Under the pieces are notes generated by a model. It made no database searches, was not told the origin of the DNA, and saw only the letters and a list, made by a program, of their open reading frames with translations. Shown piece by piece: positions 26,210 to 34,230 of a DNA stretch of 60,184 nt; position 1 is the first letter of the stretch; each line of letters opens with the position of its first letter. Source of the stretch: Balneolaceae bacterium (GTDB lineage Bacteria > Bacteroidota > Rhodothermia > Balneolales > Balneolaceae). The DNA is taken from assembly GCA_009711805.1 (NCBI GenBank), contig VEMX01000026.1, positions 1-60,184 of the forward strand. The letters are read 5' to 3'. The position numbers and the translations under genes were made by a program.

Positions 26210-26680
26210 TTATTTTATATCTGAAGCCAAATATTCAGCGATCGCTCTAGCCTCGTCTTGTGACAGATTTTGATTAGGCATAGGAGTCATAAATTCCTGA
26301 AGCTTCTTTTTGGCCTCAGGATGTTTTTTAACCATACCGTCCGGATTTAAGATCATGTTCATTACATATGCAGGAGTTCGAAGCTCCAGAATATCTCCAA
26401 GAGCGGGACCTACATAGCGTTCATTCATTTTGTGGCAAGCCGAGCATTTTAACTCAAAAACCTCTGCCCCTTTCTGTGCTATCTCTGCGTCAATTTCACC
26501 GATTACAATTTCTTCAGTAACCGGCCCTATACCATTCTTAATTTCAAATTCAGACAAACCGCTTTCTGAAGTTGTTTTTGGTGATGATTTTGAGGCAGCA
26601 TCTCCCCCATTTCCACCGCAGCCGATAACCAGTACCGACACGGCAATCATGGTTGCAAATAGTAGTTGAATAGTTTTCAT
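26210..26680 (-). CDS. Monoheme c-type cytochrome lipoprotein
   Basis: 156 residues. Lipobox VLVIGC (Cys21), then a class I cytochrome c domain with CSACH (Cys79, Cys82, His83) and a likely axial Met in EFMTPMPNQ. First gene of the nos operon, 46 bases before nosZ. Probably the electron donor to the CuA site of NosZ, since clade II operons lack NosR and often carry cytochrome c genes. A shared inverted repeat lies 29-46 bases upstream. Confidence 0.9.
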   Translation of the reverse strand: MKTIQLLFATMIAVSVLVIGCGGNGGDAASKSSPKTTSESGLSEFEIKNGIGPVTEEIVIGEIDAEIAQKGAEVFELKCSACHKMNERYVGPALGDILELRTPAYVMNMILNPDGMVKKHPEAKKKLQEFMTPMPNQNLSQDEARAIAEYLASDIK

Positions 26681-26708
26681 GATGATTTGATCGTATTGCG
26701 AATTGTTT

Positions 26709-26726
26709 TAAGACAAATTTGTCTCT
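26709..26726. promoter_or_regulatory. Putative NO-responsive operator of the nos operon
   Basis: TAAGAC-N6-GTCTCT; the core AGACAAATTTGTCT is a perfect 14-base palindrome. Lies about 29 bases upstream of the cytochrome start. Confidence 0.65.
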
Positions 26727-27321
26727 TTTATGTGAATATTGTGTGAAGGAATAGTTTTTATGAAAAGAAAATTGGGAACAGGCTTGCATGCATCCAGGCA
26801 TTAATACATCAGCAAAAAAAACATGAATATGCTATGAATATACATCAACGCTGACCGCACCCATTGCTATAAACAAGGAGACTGCCACGGGCTGGTTCGC
26901 AAGACTCACCCATCCCTCGCAGATGGAGGCTTTTATTCTTTTCTCCCTCTGCTCTTAAAACAACGCGTCATTCAGCGAAGATCCCGTGGAGATGCCAAGG
27001 CAGATGAATCCTCTCATGTTCTGCCCCGATTTATATTTTACTCTACATGCGTTGAATATGATTTGGATTGAAATGTAAAAAGTCCTAAAGGGAATTCCCA
27101 ACGGGGGCGTTGGGAACGAGCTTAGAAAAGCAAACAGTAACTAACACATTAAGAACTGACGCCTTCATCTGTAATTGTTAAAAGGTGAAATGGGACTGAC
27201 TCTCTGAAATTAAATATTTATCTTTGAAGGCATAATGTCATGCAAAGAATTTCCAGATTGAAGTACTATGAGGTACAAATTTGAAATAGTTCAATATTCC
27301 TTCACATTAGCGGAGTAGTTT
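26727..27321. other. Divergent promoter region carrying a dispersed repeat
   Basis: Separates the nos operon from the copper receptor operon. About 26857-27060 is a divergent copy of the repeat found at 42001 and 46725 (starts AGACTGCCACGGGCTGG, contains ACAACGCGTCATTCAG and CCCCGATTT). Near 27094-27115 is a second palindrome, TTCCCAACG-N-CGTTGGGAA. No gene. Confidence 0.65.
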
Positions 27322-27339
27322 TAAGACAAATGACTCTTA
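27322..27339. promoter_or_regulatory. Putative NO-responsive operator overlapping the start of the copper receptor operon
   Basis: TAAGAC-N6-CTCTTA, the same family as the nirK and nos sites. Unlike the others it covers the predicted ATG at 27330, so either the transcript is leaderless or the true start is further downstream (Met16 at 27375). Confidence 0.55.
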
Positions 27340-27797
27340 AAAATACATATTATCGCATCGCTTCAATACTACTAATGGCAGTTATGATTTGGAACGTGGC
27401 CGGATGGCTGGGGATGGGATTGCTGGATATGCATGCTCATTCGCACGAAAAAGGCGAGCATTGTGAAGTTTCGTTTTGCTATTGTGAGATAGAAAATGGC
27501 AATAAGATTTGTACCTGCCACCACCCTGAACTTCATGCTCAACAAAACCAGGCACCAAATCATCCTGAGACGGAACCTGATACTTCGGAATCGGTACATC
27601 AATTTTGTCATTATACCCCTTCACACCCAAATCCGGAACAGAGCGAAGCACTGATAAGCTTTACTTCCTTTAATACCATATTACCGCCAGCACAAGTTGA
27701 GTATATGGTTTTCACTACTTCCGAATACCATAACGATATGGACAGCAGCCTCTTAACCGGCCATTTCATCGATCTCCTTCGCCCGCCCAGGAGATAG
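27330..27797 (+). CDS. Small His/Cys-rich exported or membrane-anchored protein
   Basis: 155 residues. A basic start and a hydrophobic helix (about 9-33) are followed by a probable metal-binding region: MHAHSHEKGEHCE, SFCYCE, KICTCHHPELHA, HQFCHYTPSH. Seven cysteines and more than a dozen histidines suggest copper or zinc binding. It opens the plus-strand operon with a Met/His-rich lipoprotein and an OprC-like receptor, so a role in copper capture for NirK and NosZ is likely. No named family recognised. Confidence 0.65.
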   Translation: MTLKNTYYRIASILLMAVMIWNVAGWLGMGLLDMHAHSHEKGEHCEVSFCYCEIENGNKICTCHHPELHAQQNQAPNHPETEPDTSESVHQFCHYTPSHPNPEQSEALISFTSFNTILPPAQVEYMVFTTSEYHNDMDSSLLTGHFIDLLRPPRR

Positions 27798-27860
27798 TTT
27801 TGTTTACCTCTTTATTTCTATAAAAACCCTTTTAAACAAAACTAAACCACTTTTACCACT

Positions 27861-28670
27861 ATGGAAAATCTATATCCATTTGGCCGTATTATGGCCATGG
27901 TAGCAGTCCTGTTTCTGGCAGCTACCGCTTGCGACACTAATGATTCTGACGATACTGATTTAGACCTGATGCCCGTCAACACAGTAACAACCGATGGCTA
28001 TACCCTTTCACTTTTTGCCGACCGAACACTGGAAACCGGTGTTAATACCCTTTACTGGACCGTTGAAAAAGGAGGAAATGATGTACCCATACAATCATTT
28101 TCGGTAATGCCCATGATGGACATGGGAGAAATGCAGCACTCTGCCCCCCATGATAGTCCGATACTCCACGAAGAAGATGACGACTATTACTATCACAAAA
28201 TGATATTTGTGATGCCATCAGGTGAGATGGGTAGTTGGGCACTTAACTTCGAAATCGAAACCAAGGATGGAAACAACATCACTGGTGAAATGCCCCTCGA
28301 GGTTGATGCTTCCTGGAGACTGACCAGTGTAAAAGACGCCAACGACAAAATATATTTCATCAGCTGGATGGATCCCTATAAACCTGTAAGCGGTAATAAT
28401 AAACTCAATTTTATGGTTCACACCCGCGAGAATATGATGTCGTTCCCGGCAGTAGACAATCTTGAGCTCATCATTTATCCGTACATGGATATGGGAGGCG
28501 GCCAGGGACATTCTACTGACTTTAATCACCCCACCGGACAGGGCAAAGGCCTTTATTCCGGCAGCATCAATTACAGCATGAGCGGGGTATGGACCACATC
28601 CGTACGCATAGTAGCAGACAACGACACCCTTCCCGAGGCAGTGTTCGAATACAGCGTTCAAGCTAAGTAA
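27861..28670 (+). CDS. Met/His-rich lipoprotein, probable copper-binding
   Basis: 269 residues with a lipobox (LAATAC). Two beta-sandwich-like halves resemble YtkA/FixH-type domains (about 40-140 and 150-265). A Met/His cluster MPMMDMGEMQHSAPHDS near 90-110, a second (YPYMDMGGGQGHS) near 210 and the acidic EEDDDYYYH loop would suit copper(I) binding. Lies 63 bases after the small His/Cys protein and 43 before the receptor gene. Inferred outer-membrane or periplasmic copper carrier. Confidence 0.65.
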   Translation: MENLYPFGRIMAMVAVLFLAATACDTNDSDDTDLDLMPVNTVTTDGYTLSLFADRTLETGVNTLYWTVEKGGNDVPIQSFSVMPMMDMGEMQHSAPHDSPILHEEDDDYYYHKMIFVMPSGEMGSWALNFEIETKDGNNITGEMPLEVDASWRLTSVKDANDKIYFISWMDPYKPVSGNNKLNFMVHTRENMMSFPAVDNLELIIYPYMDMGGGQGHSTDFNHPTGQGKGLYSGSINYSMSGVWTTSVRIVADNDTLPEAVFEYSVQAK

Positions 28671-28713
28671 AATTTCAATTGCCCCGGATTTCCGGGGCTA
28701 AAACCTCAGAATC

Positions 28714-30933
28714 ATGAGACATTTACTATTGCTTGCTGTAATAGCCTTGTGTTCAACAACCATGGTATTTGCACAGAGCAAGAGCATACAAGTGCTGGAC
28801 AAAAACAGTCGTGCCCCCGTCATCAATGCTCACATCCTTAATCAGGATGGGAAACCCATTACTGTAACTGACCTGGACGGCTTTTTTGAAATAGATACCA
28901 ACCGAAATACCATTATCCGGATTAGGTCAATGGGTTATCAAACCAAGAGTATTGTACTTGATGAAACCGGAGAGAACATCCTTCTGGAGCCTGCCGTCAT
29001 ACATATGAATACTGAGCTCCATATTAGCGGGAAGGAAGATCCCAGGAACGGAATTCACTCCTATCACAATCATAAAAAAGAAAGGAATATGGATCAGTTT
29101 CTCTCGAATATTGACGGGGTATCGATGGTACAGCGTGGTGCCTTTGCATGGGAACCGGTGATCCGCGGACAAGCCGACCAGCGCATGAACATGACCATTG
29201 ACGGCATGCAGGTATTCAAAGCCTGTGTGGATAAAATGGATCCCATCACTTCCTATGTTGAAACCACCAACCTGTCTAAATTACAGATAGACAAGAGCGG
29301 CGCCGGGGTAGCCCAAAACGGTAATGGTAACAGTTCCATCAACCTGGTTACCCAAAAAGCAGAACAGACTCCCCTTTCGCTTGATATGGAAAGCTCATTC
29401 CGTCTGCCTGACTATTACCAGAGATACAGTATAACCGGTAATGGCAGTGATCCGGAGCAAGTGCATGCTGTACGACTTTCGGCAACATATAAAAAGGCAG
29501 ATGAGATGCAGGCCGGAAACGCCCAAACCATCGAAAACACCCAGTTCGAAAAAATGAATTTAAACGTGAACTACCGGTATAACCTGCCTGCCGGGTCTTC
29601 GGTTGAGTTAAATTACATTACTGACAAGGCTTATGATGTAGGCTACCCGGCCCTGTTGATGGATGCCGCCAAAGCACTGGCAGATATTGGAAGCATCACG
29701 TATAACTTCGCTGATTCACCGGCTCCGGTTCGTCTCTCATCCGCCATGTTGTACGCTAATTCCATACGGCATAGCATGGAAGATTATAACCGTGATGTGG
29801 CCAATCGAAAAGTCATGCGAGGCATGAACATGCCTATGTTTGGCAAGACCACCACTTATGGCACCAAATTAGAGGGACACCTAAAAGTTGGCAATTCCCC
29901 TTTGAATTGGTTTATCGATGCTTTCACCTCAGAAGCTTTTGGTGATATGGAGATGCTCAGCATTGATCCTGATATTGAGGATATGCTCATCTATAACCTG
30001 GATGAAGTGCGCACCAATAAGATAGGAATTGGTGTTAAGCACCGCCTTGAACTTGCAGAACATGTATTACTCAGCTTTGAAGAGAGTGTGCGTTTTAAGA
30101 GTATGAAAACAACCAGTGCATCTTTTGCCTCTTTGTTTGAAGGGATGTACAACAGGAATATTAAAAGCCGGAACAGGTTTTTAATTGCCGGATCAGCCAA
30201 CCTGCTATGGTTGATAAATGATGCCTGGAGTATTACCGGTAGCACCGTTTATTCTGAGCGTATGGGTAACCACATGGAGCTGTTCGGGCATTATGTGTAT
30301 AACTACACCGATGGCTATTTCTATGATGGCAATCCCTGGCTGAAACCGGAACGCTCAATCAACCTTGATTTAAATACGACTTGGAAAACTGACCATCATT
30401 CCCTTTCTCTTTCTGTATTTGGGAAGCAATATTTCAATTACATCGATGGGATCGTAGCTGAGGATTTGAGCAATAGTAATTTCCAATTCAAAAAATACAT
30501 TAACTCGGGAGAGGCGATCATGCTGGGCAGTGAGCTCAGAACCATTAATAATATCCGGGGAGGTTTCCGGGTTGAGAACAGACTATCCTATCTCCACGGT
30601 CAAAACCAGACCCTCAATGATCCTCTGCCACTTATCCCTCCTTTAAAAGGTACCTCTATTCTGAGTTATTCCAACAACTCAACCACCCTTTCTGTGGATA
30701 TGAGATGGGCAGCCCGTCAACATCGTATTTCCAGGATATCTTCTAATGAAGATCACACTGAAGGATATGCTGTCTTAGACACCCGTATTGAACAGAGTAT
30801 TTGGCAAAACCAGCTTCAGCTTTCTCTGGAAGTATCCAACATCACCGATCGTTATTATCATACCCATACCAGTATTGGTAATATCCCGGAAGCGGGCATC
30901 AACTTTATGGCCGGGGTGAAATTGAATTTATAA
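28714..30933 (+). CDS. OprC/NosA-type TonB-dependent copper receptor
   Basis: 739 residues. Signal peptide ending VFAQ, a CarboxypepD_reg-like domain (about 22-95), plug domain with RGAFAWEPVIRGQ and a 22-strand barrel. The OprC copper site CxxxM-HxM is fully present: Cys171-VDK-Met175 and His353-S-Met355, 182 residues apart (180 in P. aeruginosa OprC). NosA/OprC receptors import copper needed by denitrification enzymes. Last gene of the operon under the shared NO-type operator. The N-terminal CarboxypepD domain is a Bacteroidota-style addition. Confidence 0.9.
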   Translation: MRHLLLLAVIALCSTTMVFAQSKSIQVLDKNSRAPVINAHILNQDGKPITVTDLDGFFEIDTNRNTIIRIRSMGYQTKSIVLDETGENILLEPAVIHMNTELHISGKEDPRNGIHSYHNHKKERNMDQFLSNIDGVSMVQRGAFAWEPVIRGQADQRMNMTIDGMQVFKACVDKMDPITSYVETTNLSKLQIDKSGAGVAQNGNGNSSINLVTQKAEQTPLSLDMESSFRLPDYYQRYSITGNGSDPEQVHAVRLSATYKKADEMQAGNAQTIENTQFEKMNLNVNYRYNLPAGSSVELNYITDKAYDVGYPALLMDAAKALADIGSITYNFADSPAPVRLSSAMLYANSIRHSMEDYNRDVANRKVMRGMNMPMFGKTTTYGTKLEGHLKVGNSPLNWFIDAFTSEAFGDMEMLSIDPDIEDMLIYNLDEVRTNKIGIGVKHRLELAEHVLLSFEESVRFKSMKTTSASFASLFEGMYNRNIKSRNRFLIAGSANLLWLINDAWSITGSTVYSERMGNHMELFGHYVYNYTDGYFYDGNPWLKPERSINLDLNTTWKTDHHSLSLSVFGKQYFNYIDGIVAEDLSNSNFQFKKYINSGEAIMLGSELRTINNIRGGFRVENRLSYLHGQNQTLNDPLPLIPPLKGTSILSYSNNSTTLSVDMRWAARQHRISRISSNEDHTEGYAVLDTRIEQSIWQNQLQLSLEVSNITDRYYHTHTSIGNIPEAGINFMAGVKLNL

Positions 30934-30994
30934 ATGGTTTTAGCTGGCTAAACCTCGTTGCGGATCTCCGGTGTGCAATATAGAAACATAATCC

Positions 30995-31085
30995 CGGCCC
31001 AACCTTCGAAAATGAACATAGGCTTTACCACCCGAGTTCTCGGGAGGGAAGGTGTGTTCTTATCAGGGTCTCCACCCCGGGATCA
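30995..31085. repeat. REP-like intergenic repeat
   Basis: Contains CCCAACCTTCG...GGGAAGGTG arms and the word CATAGGCTTTA also seen in the composite repeats at 14174 and 14499, plus CCCGAG/CTCGGG and a CCCCGGG box. It separates the convergent copper receptor and Trm112-like genes. Confidence 0.5.
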
Positions 31086-31094
31086 AGCCCCAAT

Positions 31095-31376
31095 CTACCC
31101 ATCAGCACTTTCTTCCAATAACAGGAATGGAGTTTTTCCTCCTTCAACAAGATCTACTCCCCACTTCTTTAGCATTGATTGTTCAAGTGATTCATCCCGG
31201 TATTCGTCGGGAATCAGGATAGGAATGCCATAGATAATGGGATAATAGCGCTGACACTCAGGACAACTTAGTAAGCCTTCCAATATTTCCCCTTCTCCGT
31301 CATCCGTAAAAATATTCGCTTCCAAATCGTGCTTGTCCATCGGACAGCATAGTTTTTCCAATAGTGTTTCAGTCAT
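31095..31376 (-). CDS. Trm112-like zinc-ribbon protein
   Basis: 93 residues. Two CxxC-type knuckles (LCCPMDK and SCPECQRYYPIIYGIPILIPDE) identify the Trm112/UPF0434 family. In eukaryotes and archaea Trm112 stabilises methyltransferase partners; here a methyltransferase is encoded three genes upstream in the same riboswitch-controlled operon, so partnership is plausible. Last gene of the TPP operon. Confidence 0.8.
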   Translation of the reverse strand: MTETLLEKLCCPMDKHDLEANIFTDDGEGEILEGLLSCPECQRYYPIIYGIPILIPDEYRDESLEQSMLKKWGVDLVEGGKTPFLLLEESADG

Positions 31377-31409
31377 CGTATGTTATTCTTCGTGCCGTTC
31401 AAAAATTAT

Positions 31410-32060
31410 TTAATGTTTTTCCAATTGTTCTCTGTATTGTTGAACCCGGGCTTTGGGATCTTCATCTTTCATGATACCCGAAATGACTGCTATTCCGTCA
31501 ATATCAAGGCCATTCAACTCTTTCATCCGCTCCGGGCTAATACCACCAGATACAAACAGCGGCATACCAGTAATTTCCCGTGCCTTGTGTACTGTTTTAG
31601 CTTCTACAATTTCACAGCTGTCTACAGAGGGCGATGGAAACATGGCACAGAAAGAGGCATAGTCAAAATTATGCTTGTCGGCCCATTTTATTACTTCCAG
31701 CTTGTTGCCACAGGTAATACCAGCTATAAAATCACGGCTGACTTCTTCTTTAATCTGATCGAATTGTTCTGGAATATGACCAAAATGAACACCGGCAAGC
31801 GGGGTTGTTTTCAGCATCTCCCAGACATCGTTGATTAAGACCGGTATTTCATAAGTCGATGCCATATCACAGATATAAGCCACAAATTGTTCTCTGTCAT
31901 ATTGCGCCATCCCTTCTGGCCAGTGATTCCAGACCTGCACTATACTTATTCCTCCTTTCAGGGCTTGTCTTACCTTATCCAAAAACTTTTTCTGCGCCAT
32001 ACAGGGATCCACCACCAGGCAGACTCCCTCCAGTTTTCCATGTATATTTTTTATTGCCAT
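31410..32060 (-). CDS. ThiE-like thiamine-phosphate synthase family protein
   Basis: 216-residue TIM barrel. Family landmarks: ISIVQVWNHW near 40 (VQLR/YRxK in classical ThiE), LINDVWEMLKTTPLAGVHFG near 95-115, and SGGISPERM plus DGIAVISGIM near the C-terminus for phosphate binding. The usual Arg/Lys of the first motif is replaced, so activity or substrate may differ. It overlaps the AIR-synthase-like gene by 10 bases and is governed by a TPP riboswitch, supporting a thiamine role. Confidence 0.8.
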   Translation of the reverse strand: MAIKNIHGKLEGVCLVVDPCMAQKKFLDKVRQALKGGISIVQVWNHWPEGMAQYDREQFVAYICDMASTYEIPVLINDVWEMLKTTPLAGVHFGHIPEQFDQIKEEVSRDFIAGITCGNKLEVIKWADKHNFDYASFCAMFPSPSVDSCEIVEAKTVHKAREITGMPLFVSGGISPERMKELNGLDIDGIAVISGIMKDEDPKARVQQYREQLEKH

Positions 32061-33115
32061 CCTTCCTCCATTGCTTTAAAAAAGGCTTTCCAGTATGGAT
32101 CTTCCCCATCGAACTCAAAAAGTTTTTCTTCACCATCTTCAACAAGAACCGAACCTTGTTCTTTTGGGACCAGCTCACCTACTACGGATGCAGCAATGTC
32201 TAATTCCTCAAGATGAGACTGCAGTCGGTTTTCACACCCTTGGCTCACTGCCATTATCATAGAACCTGCACCCACACAAAAGCGATGATCAATATCAAAA
32301 ACCTCACACACTTTGCGAGGTATTTCACTTGCGGGAAGTTGCTCATCAAATACTTTAAAACCACACCCCGAGGCTTCAGCCAGCTCAGCAATAGCGCCAA
32401 GAACTCCTCCTTCTGTTACATCATGCATCGCCATCAGCTCCTTATTGGGCTGCAATACTTCTGCAGCAGCAAGTGCTTCTGCCAGTGATGAGGTTCTGTA
32501 AAAGTTTTCCGTTGCTTGCCGCCAGACGGCTTCACCACATTTTTCACGTACCGTCTCGGGAAAACTCATTGCCAGTATAGATGAAGATACCAGCGCACTC
32601 TCTTTGGTTACCACCAGCTTATGCCCGGGGGCTCCACCATCTGCCGTTACAATATCATTGAGTGGAGCCTGTAAAAACATAGTTCCTCCCCCCGGCGTAG
32701 TAGATTGCTGTCCAGGCACTTGTGCTGTATGTCCACCGGTAATTGCAACTCCCAGTTTATCACAAAATTCATGAATGTAGCCCCAATACTCTTCAAATGC
32801 TTTCAACTCAAAATCAGGAGGTAAATTCAACACAAACTGTGCAAACTGGGGAGCAAATCCGGTGGTTGCCATGTCATTGGCAAGCAGGTGTACCGTCAGC
32901 CAGGCCGACTCTTTAAGCCCCAATGATGGAATCAATGAAACCGGATCACTTGAAGCAGCCAACCCCTGTCCGTTCCCGAGATCTATTACGGCTGTGTCCA
33001 CGCCATAAGCCGGACCCATTATCAGGCTGGAGCGCTGACGCCCGGTCTTCGGAGCCAACACCTTATGAAATAGATTACTGTTTATTTTTCCACTTTGATC
33101 TTTAAATGCACTCAT
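32051..33115 (-). CDS. AIR-synthase-superfamily protein (ThiL/HypE/SelD-like)
   Basis: About 354 residues from the ATG at 33115, chosen because it overlaps the methyltransferase stop (ATGA). The N-terminal half (GVDTAVIDLG, ANDMATTGFAPQF) and GGHTAQVPG are AIR-synthase ATP-binding features; MHDVTEGGVLGAIAELAEASG is the shared C-terminal motif. It is not canonical ThiL (no DDAA(V/L) signature I can find), yet operon context with ThiE and a TPP riboswitch points to an ATP-dependent step in thiamine metabolism. No hydrogenase genes nearby. Confidence 0.75.
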   Translation of the reverse strand: MSAFKDQSGKINSNLFHKVLAPKTGRQRSSLIMGPAYGVDTAVIDLGNGQGLAASSDPVSLIPSLGLKESAWLTVHLLANDMATTGFAPQFAQFVLNLPPDFELKAFEEYWGYIHEFCDKLGVAITGGHTAQVPGQQSTTPGGGTMFLQAPLNDIVTADGGAPGHKLVVTKESALVSSSILAMSFPETVREKCGEAVWRQATENFYRTSSLAEALAAAEVLQPNKELMAMHDVTEGGVLGAIAELAEASGCGFKVFDEQLPASEIPRKVCEVFDIDHRFCVGAGSMIMAVSQGCENRLQSHLEELDIAASVVGELVPKEQGSVLVEDGEEKLFEFDGEDPYWKAFFKAMEEGWQ

Positions 33116-33837
33116 TCTACATCCGTTAGTTTGACATGAAGTCCGAAAAAATCGCCCACAGGTAATCCCCATTGCTGCATGGGAAACCATTTGGGCAATC
33201 CCGTAGCCGTCCATTCGATCTTGTAGAGACGCCCCTCTAATGCTTTATGAATTGTAGCAATTAATTTTTTGGGAGTATAGAAATTGGCCGTCTCGTAATA
33301 GGGATTAAAATTGAATGTCTGCTGGATGCGACGGCGTACCACCTTGGGAGAGTTACGGTTCATAATCCCAAACACAATGCCATACTTACCCACCCGCACG
33401 GCTTCACGAATTACTTTGATGGGATCATCGTAGTAAGCGAAGGTGGCTACAAAAGCCAGGGCATCGAAGGTATTATCTTTAAAAGGCATGTGATGAGAAT
33501 CGGCCCATACCAAGTCCCCGTCAAATAAGCTGGATCCTTGTCCAAGCATAAAGGGTGAAATATCTGCGCCGGTGGCCTCAATACCAATTTCCTCCCACCA
33601 GCGGGTAAAACGTGTGGTTCCGCATCCGTATTCGAGTAATGTATTAACACGCTCATCTTTTTTTATCAGTTTGGCCAACACTTTTTTTTGCCAGATCTCG
33701 GCCCTTTTGTAGGGACCTTCATAATAATCTTCGTAGCAATCGGTATGCTCACGATTAAAAAACCATTCGTCGCGGTCTTGCCATTTTTCCAGCTTTTTAG
33801 TGGCTAAGCCGAATTGTTTTTTCTCAATATTGCTCAT
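33112..33837 (-). CDS. Class I SAM-dependent methyltransferase
   Basis: 241 residues. Motif I is LLEYGCGTTRFTRWW, motif II/post I is TGADISPFML, and motif IV lies in NTFDALAFVATFAYY. First gene of the TPP-riboswitch operon; a Trm112-like protein, a known methyltransferase stabiliser family, is encoded at its end. The substrate is not evident. Confidence 0.82.
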   Translation of the reverse strand: MSNIEKKQFGLATKKLEKWQDRDEWFFNREHTDCYEDYYEGPYKRAEIWQKKVLAKLIKKDERVNTLLEYGCGTTRFTRWWEEIGIEATGADISPFMLGQGSSLFDGDLVWADSHHMPFKDNTFDALAFVATFAYYDDPIKVIREAVRVGKYGIVFGIMNRNSPKVVRRRIQQTFNFNPYYETANFYTPKKLIATIHKALEGRLYKIEWTATGLPKWFPMQQWGLPVGDFFGLHVKLTDVE

Positions 33838-33917
33838 CGGTGATATAGGCTTCCTTTGTATTCGGGATAATATCAGGCGGGCAATCTACCGAACGCAAAC
33901 GCTTACGAATGCATTAA

Positions 33918-34008
33918 GACCGGGACTCCCTACGCTGGTATTATCCAGATCAGGTTAAAGGGTATCATCTCAGCCCAAAAACTCATCGCTCGGGCACCCC
34001 TGTGAAAA
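33918..34008 (-). promoter_or_regulatory. TPP (THI-box) riboswitch
   Basis: Reading the minus strand: ACAGGGGTGCCCG, then GGGCTGAGATGATACCC, then ACCTGATCTGGATAATACC and AGCGTAGGGA. These are all conserved thiamine pyrophosphate aptamer blocks in the correct order. It precedes the methyltransferase start by about 80 bases and should repress the four-gene operon when TPP is abundant. Confidence 0.95.
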
Positions 34009-34230
34009 TGAAGGTAAGGATTATTGAGGGAGTTATAAACCTAAAGCAACAGAAGTTGCAATCAGTTTGAAAGTGTTTTAAAGAGATCGTTTTTGGGTAC
34101 ATATTCAACTTCGAGAGCCCCAAGGTTTCATACATGGCTAAATCAACCATTTCTAACTAATAAGAAAACCTTGGAGGTCTTAATTCGGAATCTTGATTAG
34201 GGTCCGACAAATTTTTCACCTGTCACTCCC

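Noticed and set aside
32051-33115. HypE hydrogenase maturation factor
   Set aside because: No hydrogenase genes and a TPP riboswitch context; the C-terminal Cys of HypE is absent.
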